Source: Polysphondylium violaceum | Taxonomy: Eukaryota; Evosea; Eumycetozoa; Dictyosteliales; Dictyosteliaceae | DNA length: 64,000 nucleotides | Reading direction: 5' to 3' | Assembly: GCA_000277445.1 (NCBI GenBank) | Contig: AJWJ01000019.1 | Span: 30,442-94,441 of the forward strand | In this document: piece by piece, positions 44,701-56,070 of the stretch | Layout: every line of letters starts with the position of its first letter | Position numbering within the stretch: the first letter of the stretch is position 1 | Made by a program: the position numbers and the translations under genes | The notes under the pieces: model-generated | Database searches by the model: none | What the model saw: the letters and a program-made list of their open reading frames with translations, nothing else | What the model was told of the DNA's origin: nothing

Positions 44701-47700
44701 GTGTTGGCGACAGTCAAGCATATACCTACAACAACAAGATGTATGAAATGTCTAGTGAAAATCTTGAAAAGATCAGTATCACTGATCTCTTGCAAGGTCT
44801 CAAACAAACCATCAGAACTGTCACCAAGTTTGACGTTGATGAATCCAAGTTTGATTTACCACCAGGCATTGAAAACATTTTAAAGAGAGCACCCGCCCCA
44901 ACCCCCAAGAAACAACCATTACCCAACTCTCCATCTTCATCCTCATTGGCTTCATCGCCAATCGTTAGTGGCCTCCCCTCTGATCTTCCACCACCACCAG
45001 CCTTTGGCGGTGAAAATACATATGACGGTTCATTCCAAACCAATCTTCCACCTCCACCACCCTCATCAGGTGACCACGACAACTTTGATTTTGTTCCACC
45101 ACCCATCTCTCTTCCATCTGGTGGCTTAGGTTTGGATGCTTTCCTTCCACCTCCAGTTGAGGGCAACAATGGTTCATTCCTTCCACCACCACCCGAATTT
45201 GATTTCTCACTTCCACCTGTTGACTTTGGCGCTGATCCAATTCTCGGTACTCCACCACCCCCACCATCCGACGGCGGTGCATCCAGTCCCATGCAAGCAG
45301 CCACTGCCAACCCCACTCCTGCCATCAAAGATGAAGTGCCGCTTGCTGAAATCCTTCAAGACGAAGAACTCACTCTCTACAACTTTTACGAGTATGCCAA
45401 CAAGAACTTTAACGTTGAGAAACTCAAGCAAAAGGAAGATATCTTTGGCTACCAGAAATCACATATCAAATCTAGTCTTTTGATCCACACAGATTCTGAA
45501 AACACCAAACTTGGTGTCGAAATCTTTAGCAAGGTCCTCTCCTACATGACCCAACATCCATTGAGCTCCAAAAAGGACCCAAGTGATTTCTTTGCCCCCG
45601 TCAAATTCATTCTCACCAAAGGTATGGCCATTGAATCACTTCGTGACGAAATCTATTGTCAATTGATCAAACAATCAACCAACAATCCAAACCAAGATCT
45701 CAACACCCGTGTTTGGGAATTGATCCATTACTGTTGCGCAACATTCTCTCCATCGCGTAAGTTGACCAAATACTTTGCTGCCTATGTCAAGACCACCATC
45801 AAGACCGAAGAGACTGCCAAGAGCATCATAGACTCTGCTCAATCCTCTTATCGTATTCTCCAAAGATTCAACTTGAACGGCACCAGAAAGTATGTTCCAT
45901 CCATTGCCGAGCTTGAATCCATCAAAGAAAATAGACCCATCTTTATTCGTGTCACTGCTTCCGATGCCAGTCTCAAAGGTATCAATATTGATTCTGCCAC
46001 CACCTGCGTTGAAGCCTCCAACGACTTATCAGTTCGTTGCCGTATGCGTCCCAACACCAAAGACAATGGTTTCAGTATCATGGAATACTTTAGCGGCATT
46101 GAGCGTGACATTGGCGCCAACGACAAGGTTTGCGATGTTTTGGCCAAGGTTGAAAATCTCCAAGCTGCCATGTCGTCCAAGATGAACATCAACTTTAAAT
46201 TCATATTCAAGAAGCGTTTGTTCCTCGACCAAACCCACATTAGAGACGAAACCACCGACTCTCATATTCTCATCGAAAAAGACTTTTACTTCCATCAATT
46301 GTACAACGAGCTCTTTACCTTTGAAAAGAACACTGAGTTTGTTATTAAAATGGGTGCCCTCAGATTACAATCCGACTCTATGGACTACACTGATGAAATT
46401 AGAAATTGGTTACCAGGAAACGCCCGTGGCAAATACTTTACCATGGACATTGAAAAGAACAAGTTTGAAGAATTCATCACCCAATACAAATCACTCAAGG
46501 GTCTCAGTCAAATGGAGGCCAGAAAGAAATTGTACGACATGGTATTTGGTCATGCTCTCTGTGGCCACAGTCTCTTCCAATGCGAACACCAATTACAAGA
46601 GTCTATTTATCCAAAATCCTTTGTTTTGGCTCTTAATCTCCATGGAATGCACATCTATGATCAAACCACCAGCAAGATGCTCGGCGAACCAATCAAGTAT
46701 GCCAACCAACCAACCAACATCAAATTCTCTGAGAAATCTGTCACCCTCTTGTTGGAAAACAAATCTCAATTTGAGGTCCTCAATTCTGACGTCAACAAAT
46801 TGTTGGCCACCATCAAAGAGTATAGTTTCTTCCTCAAGAACCACGCCAAGTTTGCCCGTGCTCTCCGTGACTACAATGTCTCTGATCCATCTTTATTAAA
46901 CTTTAAGAGAGGTGAAATTATTAGTATTCTCTTTAAGGATCAAGAAAACAAATGGTATATTGGTACGTTGAATGGCAGAGAAGGTTCATTCCCAGTGGAT
47001 CATGTTGAAATTTTACTTGGTGACACTGCCCCACCCTCTATTGTCGTCAGCTCACTCCCCACTTCTCCATCATCACCATTGTCTGGTCCATCTACCCCAC
47101 CCGTTGACTCTGCTGCCGCCTTTAATATTCCACCACCAGTCAGCTTGTCGACCTCGCCATCAGCACCACCACCCCCAATGCTCAACACCCCTGCACCACC
47201 AATGCTCAACACTCCAACTACACCCCCACCATTCAGAGCCTCAATCAGACAATCCATCGCCATGGATTCACCAGCTGTCGGCGGTGGTAGTGAAGATGAC
47301 CCAAGCAAGAGATTATCTGTTTCTCCAGCCATTGGCTCCGACAGTCCATTGATTCAATGGGCTCAAACCAGATTCAGATCCTACAAGAAAGCAGCCGCTG
47401 CCACTCTCAAGAGAAAGACTGCCATCGATCCAAACATCATCTTTTACTTTACCAAGGATCCAATCAAAGAGTCTCTTATTGAATTGACCGACACCAAACT
47501 CGCCAAGAAAGCCGTCAAGAATTTCTCTGAAATTATGATGTACATGGGCGAATATCCACTCCCCAAGGGTAAAATGGCCAGCCACATTGCTCAAAGTATC
47601 ATTTCTCGTGGTCTTACAAACCCAGAGATTCGTGATGAAATCTATTGTCAAGCCTATCGTCAAACCAACAAGAACCCCAAGGCTGATAGTGCCAAGAAAG

Positions 47701-48836
47701 GCTTTGAACTCTTGTACTTTATGGCTGTCGCTTTCCCACCATCTGAAAGCCTTGTCCAACCATTCAACGAACAACTCATGTCTCGTTGCATTGGTCTCCA
47801 AAGCAGCAGTCCTGCCATTGCCACTGCCATCCAAGGAGTTTTGGAAAAACTTGAACAACACCCTCTCCCAGGTCACCAACAACGTAAGCAAGGTCCATCC
47901 ACTCAAGAAATTCAATCACTCAGAAACCCAGACGAAATTAGTGCCGTCAAAGTTCGTTTCATTGATCCACACACCACCAAGCTCACCAAGATCTCTACCT
48001 TTACCATGGTCAAGGAAATCACAGAACAAGTTTGTAAACAATATGGTATCAACCACAACAACATCAAGTTGTTTGGTCTCTACCAAGTCAATGAGACTGC
48101 CAACATTTGCAAGAACATCTGTGAAAGTGATCTCATCTATGATACATTGGCCAAATGGGAACAATCTGAAGAAAAGGGTGAATTCTATCTCCAAGTACGT
48201 CGTCGTTATTTCTTGGATGACGTTAGCAAGATTCTCAACCAAGAGCATCTTTGGACCGACGATGAAGTCTGCTTTGATCTCACTTATCTCCAAGTTCGTG
48301 ACGAATGGACCAAGGGTCTCTACTCTAGTCTCAGTGAAAAGGATGTGGCCACTGGTGCTGCTCTCTTGATTCAACTCAGTCATCCAAATCAATCAAAATT
48401 ACAATTCAACAAAGAACTCTTGCGTCAATGTATGCCAGAAGCTAATTTCTCTAGTCAAAACATCAAGTTTTGGACTGCATTGATTGAATCTCAAATCTTT
48501 GAGTTGGTTTCTCATACCGCAGAGTACTTGAAATTATTGTTTATCCAATTGATTGGCAGCAAATGTCCAACATTTGGTTGCACACTCTTCCACGTTCAAC
48601 AAAAAGAAAATCCACCAAAGGCTCTCTTGGGTATCTCTAAAAAGGGTGTCAACGTATTTGATCCACACACCAAAGAAAGTAAAAACTTTTGGACCTTCCA
48701 ATCTATTTCCAATTGGACCTTTACCGACGACTCTTTTGTTTTAATGACTGGTAATCTCATGAAGCCAATTAAAAATACTTTTACCACTGATGAATACGCT
48801 GCAATTTCATCAATTTATCAATTCTATTCTTCTTAA
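41751..48836 (+). CDS. myoI: Unconventional myosin VII (MyoI)
   Basis: Exons 41751-42297, 42382-42732, 42809-43100 and 43178-48836 encode 2,282 residues. The motor (about 1-690) has P-loop GESGAGKT at residues 106-113, switch [11 protein letters not shown] and switch [13 protein letters not shown]-type motifs run from about 695 to 787 ([24 protein letters not shown]), then a charged single-helix stretch (KERE-rich, to about 865) and a Pro-rich linker near 1000-1110. The tail holds MyTH4 (1115-1290), FERM (1315-1625), SH3 (1620-1680), a Pro-rich linker, MyTH4 (1815-1965) and FERM (1983-2282). D. discoideum MyoI is similar in size and layout and works at filopodia and in adhesion to particles. 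Many C-ending codons contrast with the AT-rich flanks. Confidence 0.96.
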
Positions 48837-49477
48837 AAATTATTAATCATAATTAATAATTAACAATCAATAATAATAATAACTAATAATGGCTAATAAT
48901 ATCAATCTCATATATTCTGTCTACAACAATCAATATTGACATTATTCATTAATAGTATATTTATATCATAATACTTAACTATATATTTATTTGTAATAGT
49001 AAAATAAAAATACCTTGAGGTATATTAAAAAAATATTAAATGTTTTTCATCTTTTCTGTTTTATAATAAGGCTAATGATAATGTTTTTTCATCAATTCAA
49101 ATACAATTAGTATTGAATAGGGTAATTCTGCCCACTGCCGAGCTGAGTTTAAAACTCTCCACTATTTGTAGAGAAAAAAAATACATTCATAAATTCGTTG
49201 TTGTTTACATCAATTTCACGTTTTATATCAAACCAATTATTATCCTATATAAATCTTTTTTTATTTTATTTTTTTGAATCCATTAAAAAAAATCACAAGT
49301 AGGTGGTGGTGATAATCTGCTGCTCTACGAACAATTCATTGTATTATAGATGGGTGAAAATACCAACATCATATACAATTAAAAAAAAAAAAAAAAATAA
49401 AATATTTTTTTATCTGTATGATAAATCATATATACACAAAGAGATATAAATGTAATTCATTTATACTCTAAACTAAA
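48837..49477. other. Intergenic
   Basis: AT-rich spacer between plus-strand genes. It has a hairpin-prone GAGTTTAAAACTC at 49145-49157 and a poly-A run at 49381-49397. Nothing else seen. Confidence 0.5.
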
Positions 49478-49770
49478 ATGAAGGTAAAAATAAAATAATA
49501 GCTTGAAAAAAACTATATACCTTAGCATTAACATTTTAAAAAAAGACTATTATATCTTTTATTTTACTAGTTATCTTATTTGTATCTTGTGCTTCTAGCC
49601 AATGTTTTGTAATTGGCACTGAAAAAGAAACATGTGAAGGTCTTGCTAAAACATGCAATAACTCTGTTCAACAATTTATGCAAGCAAACAGTCTTACCAA
49701 AGAAACTTGTAAAATCTTACATGAAGGTCAATCATTTTGTTGTTTTTTGAAACCTCCTCATAATCCTTAA
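49478..49770 (+). CDS. Small secreted Cys-rich protein
   Basis: Exons 49478-49483 (ATGAAG) and 49546-49770 encode 76 residues. Joining the six-base exon to 49546 gives MKTIISFILLVILFVSCASS, an excellent signal peptide; without the splice there is no ATG in frame. The mature part has six cysteines (QCFVIG, TCEGLAKTCNN, ETCKIL, FCC). It is a small disulphide-rich secreted protein of unknown function. The last intron base stretch is purine-rich (AAAAAAAG), an unusual acceptor. Its stop codon overlaps the stop of the minus-strand gene below it. Confidence 0.7.
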
Positions 49771-52007
49771 TAAATCTTGTCAAGATAATGATCCCTAATA
49801 TATGATTGAAGAGGTGTTTGATGAATTTTTAATTGATTGATAATATATTGTGTGTCGATTGGTTTCACTTTAAATCTATCTTGATTTCTATACAGGTATT
49901 CTAAAAATCCATAGAGGAGATGAGATGGTGTATTCATTTTTGTAGCTCGAGATAAAAGCAATTCAATAAAAACATCAACACTATCATATACTTGATTATC
50001 GACCAAATACATGAGGTCATTAAAACTTGATGCTAAACTAATGAGTGATAAACTTAGTTTGGCTCTATGTCGTTCTGGAGAGAGTGTTGGGGTGATGATA
50101 TGTAATTTGATGGTTGCCACTCTATTGTACAAATGTGAATGGCATGCGCGCACAATATGATTCCGAATAAAGTATTCTGTCAATCGATATGAATGCTTGT
50201 CTGATGTGATTGTATTTTCAAATATGCTCTGCCAATGTGAGTTTGAGTTTCTTTTGAATGCCTCTCGGTTTCTATAGACTAAATCAATCATAGCTTCGCT
50301 GGTCGAATAGAGTAGAGAAGGTAAGAAATCATCCATTGATTCATAAATGAAAGCCGATAGCATGTATTTTACATTCTCGTATCTATTGTCATTGATAAAC
50401 TTGTTCAAAAGTTTAATGGATGTTGAACTCGCATTTCTATCCATATGTTGACAAACTTGCTTGAGAAACTCCAACTTTATGCCAGATACTTTAAATACTC
50501 CTTCGCCCAAACTTGAGATATCATAGCCTAGGTACTCTAGAATTTCTAATCTTTGAAATTGTATGGCTTTGTTGACATAATGCTTGAGCTCATTGTCTAT
50601 CGAACCAACTCTGTGGGGATACAGGTACTTGAACAACACTGTGTTTCCAAACTCGATGCAGGTGCTCAGGATTAAAAAGCCATTTAATAATCGTTGACCA
50701 ACTAGATCTTTGATGATGATGAATTCCTTTCGATCTCGTTTGATATTTGTATACATTGCCATGTTTTGGTGGAATTTAATTCCTATGTTTCTAAAACTCT
50801 CAATACCACATCCTTCTCTTATTATAAAATCAATGGTCTTTACATCGATGAGATGTAGATTATAATATTGATTGAAATCTATGACAAAAGATTTCTTTTT
50901 ATCACTTGCGATTGGATAATAAACAATCCCATTGGAGGTGATTAGCAATTGGTTTAAACTCTTGAATCTGTTCCACAAGTATACAAATACTTGAAAACTA
51001 CTATTAATGATCCAATTCTTTGAGTTGAAACAGAGCCCATGATCTAATAATAGAGCGAGTACCTCTACAGGTAAAGACAATAGCTTTGTTTTAATCTTTT
51101 CATTATCAACTATTGCATTACTCTGATTCATTGTAAATTTAACTGGAAAGTATAGTAATAAAATTGATTTTATATTGTTATTATTATAATTATTATGATG
51201 AATGAGTTGATCAATAAATTGTGACATATTATAAAGATCCCTAATTTTTGGTAAAACAGTACGAAACATTCTTTTGTCTTGAAATTGGTACAAGTTTTTT
51301 TCAACTATATATGAAATGATTGGATAGGTATCTATACTTTCTATATAATGATATAGAATTTGATCAATCTTGAGATTTTCTTGAAATAGTGGAGAAAGGA
51401 CATCAAATACCAAAGGAATGGGTCTTGCCAATAAACAATTGATAATCTCTTGAGCTTGCAAATTGTTTAGAGTTGGTGTGTGTTGTTTAAATACTTGGAG
51501 AATTGGTAGAGAGTACACAGTATTACAAGTTAAAGAGTAATTCTTTAGAATTGAATTATAATGTACTATATACCACCGATTCTCTATTAAATAACTAAGG
51601 ATCTCTGGATCACTGTCTAGAGTAAATGTAATACCTCTTTCTAATTCATGCGCAAACCCATTTTCAGATACCCATTTCACAGCTTCGAGGTTATTGGCTT
51701 GAATTACTTTTTCAAAGACAGATTTACAAGATTGGCTATACTTGTATCTAGTAAACAAGAGTTTAAATAGATCTAAATCCAAATTCACCAATCGATAGAT
51801 ACAATCATTGTCTTGAATATCCAACAAAAAACCTCTAGTAGCTTTATCTCTGAGTAAGGATAAATGATTATACTCTATCATCCATTTAATATCAACTATA
51901 TCATCATATTTTAAACTATTATGACCATATTGTATTTTCGATATCGTTGTAAATATCTTTTTAGATATATAAATATTATTAAATATTAATCTATATAGTT
52001 GATTCAT
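49767..52007 (-). CDS. Large dictyostelid ankyrin-like protein
   Basis: 746 residues, one exon, ATG at 52007. The opening MNQLYRLIFNNIYISKKIF (I-x-x-K-I-F) resembles the start of a large dictyostelid family with degenerate ankyrin repeats. Repeat-like units occur through the chain, for example NNLEAVKWVSENG, LDLDLFKLLFTR, EILSYLIENRWY, VLFKYLYPHR and RLEILEYLGYD, each a helix with a conserved Leu and Asn. No kinase or other catalytic domain is seen. Such proteins are many in dictyostelids and their functions are mostly unknown. Its stop lies inside the 3' end of the secreted-protein gene on the other strand. Confidence 0.7.
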   Translation of the reverse strand: MNQLYRLIFNNIYISKKIFTTISKIQYGHNSLKYDDIVDIKWMIEYNHLSLLRDKATRGFLLDIQDNDCIYRLVNLDLDLFKLLFTRYKYSQSCKSVFEKVIQANNLEAVKWVSENGFAHELERGITFTLDSDPEILSYLIENRWYIVHYNSILKNYSLTCNTVYSLPILQVFKQHTPTLNNLQAQEIINCLLARPIPLVFDVLSPLFQENLKIDQILYHYIESIDTYPIISYIVEKNLYQFQDKRMFRTVLPKIRDLYNMSQFIDQLIHHNNYNNNNIKSILLLYFPVKFTMNQSNAIVDNEKIKTKLLSLPVEVLALLLDHGLCFNSKNWIINSSFQVFVYLWNRFKSLNQLLITSNGIVYYPIASDKKKSFVIDFNQYYNLHLIDVKTIDFIIREGCGIESFRNIGIKFHQNMAMYTNIKRDRKEFIIIKDLVGQRLLNGFLILSTCIEFGNTVLFKYLYPHRVGSIDNELKHYVNKAIQFQRLEILEYLGYDISSLGEGVFKVSGIKLEFLKQVCQHMDRNASSTSIKLLNKFINDNRYENVKYMLSAFIYESMDDFLPSLLYSTSEAMIDLVYRNREAFKRNSNSHWQSIFENTITSDKHSYRLTEYFIRNHIVRACHSHLYNRVATIKLHIITPTLSPERHRAKLSLSLISLASSFNDLMYLVDNQVYDSVDVFIELLLSRATKMNTPSHLLYGFLEYLYRNQDRFKVKPIDTQYIINQLKIHQTPLQSYIRDHYLDKIY

Positions 52008-52730
52008 TGTATTATTGTTTTTTTATGCTATTGTTATTTTCTACATGAAACCTATTGTAGTTCATTTGATAGATTATAAAAAATGATGAAAAAAATAAAA
52101 AAAAAAGATCTTTTTTGTAGGCTAATGAATGCAATAAAGTAATAATAATTGAGAATTTGATTTTACCAAATGTAATACTTTTGCCAGACTATACCTTTAG
52201 TATCGTTGCCATATTGATGAAAAAGGAGAGGAATGCCGCTGGTTCACACGAAAGCTTCAATTAAATTTTCAACAATAACACAGTATTTATTTAAATACAT
52301 ATGAACTTCACAATATTTTAGTACCAAAAATGGAAATGATGCAATCATAATAAAATTAGAGATTTGAGTTGACAGATTACATATTATGAAAGTGATGTAT
52401 AAAATATAAAAATGTTTACTAAAAAAGTAAAATATTGTATTCAGCAAGATCATCTAAACCAATACTAATTGCAAAATTTAAATAGTTTGGGTTTTTGTGG
52501 TTGGAAAATAAACTTACCCCACTCTTAAAAAGTATATATTTTTCTTTGTTTACATATGTTTACCTATTATAAAAAGTCCGTTTCAAACTGATAAACGAGT
52601 ATCAATAGATACCAGATTATATTTCTTTTTTAAATTTAATATTTTATTTATTAAAGAGTGGAAAATCGATTATTAAAAATAAATTACATTTTATTCAATT
52701 CAACATAACATTGTACAGTACTTAAGAACC
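52008..52730. other. Intergenic
   Basis: Mostly AT-rich. The plus strand has a 40-residue open stretch at 52145-52260 (about ENLILPNVILLPDYTF to HESFN) that ends in a stop and lacks a start. The minus strand is open at 52453-52244 but gives only a hydrophobic, AT-driven peptide. Neither is called a gene. Confidence 0.4.
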
Positions 52731-53009
52731 ATGTCAATCATATCTACTTTATCATCAATCTCGAATCGAACTATTAAAATACAAATATTTAATGCCAATA
52801 AACAATTAGCAGGTTCCTTTATAATGGCTGCCACTACTGGTAAGAACTTCAATGTCTATGAACCAACCATTTATGTTTGTATCTTAACATTATTGTATCA
52901 AATTTAACAACATAGTCAACTTAACTAACATCCATGTTTAATATAATACCCTTAGTCTTATTACCCGGAACAATATTATTCTGGCTATGTTCCAAACACT
53001 TGGTACTGA
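52731..53009 (+). CDS. Small protein, 65 residues, dictyostelid family (copy B)
   Basis: Exons 52731-52874 (144 bases) and 52956-53009 (54 bases), the same exon lengths as copy A at 36046-36334. Product: MSIISTLSSISNR at the start and YYPEQYYSGYVPNTWY at the end, with a divergent middle (KQLAGSFIMAATTGKNFNVYEP). Copy A shows NQLAGS and NVWYEP at the same places. The donor is GTTTGT, weaker than copy A's GTATGT, so splicing may be less efficient. Function unknown. Confidence 0.7.
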
Positions 53010-53134
53010 ATGAATACATATTAATTCTTAGCGCTTTCATGTTTTTAAAAATCAGTAAAGGAATAATATGTTCTAGTCCTAGTAATCATGAAAAAATAAA
53101 TATATTGAAAAAAACATGTTCTTTTATTTATATC

Positions 53135-55660
53135 CTAATGATTCTTTTTTTCCATTCTTGTAATCCAATCATCAGCTTTTAATTTCTTGATAAGGGTTCC
53201 AGAGAAAGATTTATCAAATTCTTTTCCTATGTCTTCAAAAATTTTTTTATTTTCATCACTTTTTTCAACATTTTCTGGAAAATTAAATTGTTGTGCAAAC
53301 GGCCACATTACGATCTTTGAATAAGTAGAGACCTGTTCTGTAGGATTTAGTCTCATTTTTCTTTCATGTTCCTCTCGTTCTATGACCTTGCTTTTAGAAA
53401 ATTTCTGGTGACCATGAATATTTGCGTAAGTAGCCATGAACTTTTTTTTTGGGATGTTGAGATTTCCCAGTAAACTTTGAATACTTATCATATTGGTGAG
53501 CTTCCCAGAGTTTATTTTATTAGATATAATATTAGAGATTTTTTCATCTTCTACGACTTTACCATCTTTAACCATTGGAGCTCCTTCTACAATTAAATTT
53601 TTTATTGCCTTATGTAATCCTTTATTGGCAAAACACATCTAAATTAAAAAATGTATTAATATAAAGTTTTATAGAGTGGATAAATAAAAAAATAAAATCT
53701 CACCAATAGTGAACTCTTGATTGGTTTGGCTCTAGCTTCATAAAGATTTCCACCAGAAACACAGATGTTCCAATCATTAGCATCGGAATTTTCTTTAATT
53801 GCAAACTTAGAATGTTCCTGTTGGGTATTTGGTTTCCATAAAATTTGGGCCTTATTTTTAAAAAATTTTACATTTGCTCTGAAATGAAAATCAGTTTGGA
53901 ATATACCCTGATACCAAGGATTCTTATTATTTTGCTGAACCCATGTTGATACATAGAATTTTGTATTGATTTTCGAACTATCTCTTTCAAGACAAGGTTG
54001 CACGTTTGCATCACATATAACCAAAGATTTCCAGATATCATTTTTGTTGTCTGAAGCAGCATTGATGGCCATAAAATAATTTGTACTACCAAGAGTGATC
54101 TTTTTTTTGAAAACTGATTCTATATATTTTTTAATAGAATCTTTCTGGAGATCAGGTTTCTTTAGGTCTTCTCCACTGAAAAATACATTACCATCATTTC
54201 CTTTACCTCCATATTTAAAAGTTGACTTTTCAGGAACGAAAGGTGTGCCAATTTTAGTAGGATCTAGTTTTAAACCAAATTTACCTTTGAACAATGTTTT
54301 AAAGTCTCTATCAAAGAAATTTGAATTAATTCCATCTACAGATAAAAGAGCCAAATATTCGATCAAGTCCTTTATTTCTTGTGGACCATCCAAACTTGAA
54401 CAGAAAATATGTTGAGTTGGTTTTCTTTGGGGTTGAAAATGTCTAGCTCTGAGATTTATCCCTTGATTGTTAAAAAATTGAAATTCTGTTTTAGAATAAA
54501 ACTTCATTGGCTATTGAAATAAATATAATTATTAATAATATGTTTTACAACCAATATTTAAGTTTTATATTTACAGTATCTTCCAATCTAAGTTTTTTTT
54601 TACCTCTTCCACCTTGGCTTTGATTTTTTCTTTTCTTTGAATTATTGTTGTTGACATCTACTAGGTCATCATCAGTATCCATATCTTCTCCATCGTCAGA
54701 ATCGCCACCTACTTGTATATCATCAGCATCACCATCAGAATCATCATCATCATTATCTTCTTGATTTAAATCAACTACCTTTTTACTGATTTCGGAATTG
54801 GGGGAGAGATAAGTTTTTAAATTATCATAAGCTGACCAAGGCAACAAGTTGCTACCAAATACGCCCCAATACCCCCATCCGATGTAGGGGTAATAAAAAT
54901 CGGCATTTTTTATATTTGTAGGAAACTCGAATGGTGGGACAACTTTTAAGTCATTTCTCTTGTCATAAAATGGAATAGGAAACTTTGGTAAACTATGCTA
55001 TATAATAGAAAAAATAATTATATTATATTAGCCAAACAATTTTAAAATCGATCAAAGATCTAATAATCTCCAAATCCGAGAGAGTTTTACCTGAATAAAT
55101 GATCCTTTCCATTTGTTACCATTATTTTTTAAACTTTTAAATCCAATAAAACCTTTTTCATGAGCACCTAAAGTGAACTAGTTATTAATATATTTCTAAA
55201 CATTCAGTTTCTATAGATCTTATATTTACCGCTTTTATAAAAACTAGTGTTTTTATATCTAGCTTTTTTTTGATTAACAGATAATATATGATCATTATAT
55301 GCAATAAAATGAGCATCTTGATTTTGTCTACCTTGGGGATTATCCTTGATATATTCGTTCATTGTGAGACCCAAGGCACTCCTCTCATGTCTAAGAAAAT
55401 TACCTTGCTATGTGTTTTATTAGAAAACTAGGCCTAATAATCATTGAGTTTGTACTTACAATAAAATTTTCTTGATCCATCAAACTGTCATAGTATAAAT
55501 ATTTGTCAGATGTACCACGTATTTTGAATATCCACCAGAATGATACATCTATTTTGCTTCCTGGAAAGATCAAAGCATCTCTCTTGCACTGGGAATAAGA
55601 TAATTGTATCATAAATATTATACATATCAATAGAAGTAAAACATTTTTAAATTTTATCAT
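53135..55660 (-). CDS. DNase II-like acid nuclease, enlarged
   Basis: Exons in order are 55660-55460, 55407-55230, 55167-55091, 54997-54575, 54510-53704 and 53638-53135 (729 residues). All phases agree. A signal peptide (MIKFKNVLLLLICIIFMIQLSYS) starts the chain. DNase II blocks follow: VSFWWIFKIRGTSDKYLYYDS, GAHEKGFIGF (first H-x-K, compare GHTKGVLL in animals), HSLPKFP, GYWGVF, and the second HxK in HSKFAIKEN. Then come WNICVSGG and MCFANKGLHKAI. Both HxK pairs needed for phospholipase-D-like catalysis are present. Animal DNase II is about 360 residues. Here an acidic DDDSDGDADD-type segment and a basic KKRKNQ..GRGKKK stretch are inserted near residue 200-230, and the C-terminal part is longer. 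A lysosomal DNA-digesting role is expected. Confidence 0.8.
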
Positions 55661-56070
55661 TTTCTTTTCAACAAATATGGAAAGAATAAAAGAAACTGAT
55701 GCAGATAATCAATAAAAACGGCAATTTTCTTTTCTTCAAAAGTAAAGAAAAAATAGTCTTTCCAAATTTATAAACTTTCGGCTTTTTTTTTTTTAAAAAT
55801 CTTTTTAAACTTCTGAAATTGATAGGATGCCTTGCTGGTCCTATTTTTGTTTATGATTTCTATCACTAATGTATTTATCAACCTCTAATATAGAACAATA
55901 TTATGTCTATTCTTTTTTATTATTTATGAATCAAAAATAATGATTTTTTTCAATGTTAACTTCAAATTGAATCTATTTCTTTTAATAATCCAAATTTTTT
56001 ATTCAACTAATTCAATATGAGAAAGAGATTGGTGGAAAAAAGATAAGGGAATATATATAATATATATAAT
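55661..56070. other. Intergenic
   Basis: AT-rich spacer between the DNase II start and the CorA gene end. T and A runs only, nothing recognisable. Confidence 0.5.

Noticed and set aside
44726-45328. Minus-strand 200-codon frame in myosin VII
   Set aside because: Complement of the Pro-rich linker of MyoI.
52244-52453. Hydrophobic 69-codon minus-strand frame
   Set aside because: AT-rich, no start context or homologue; would be adjacent to nothing that uses it.
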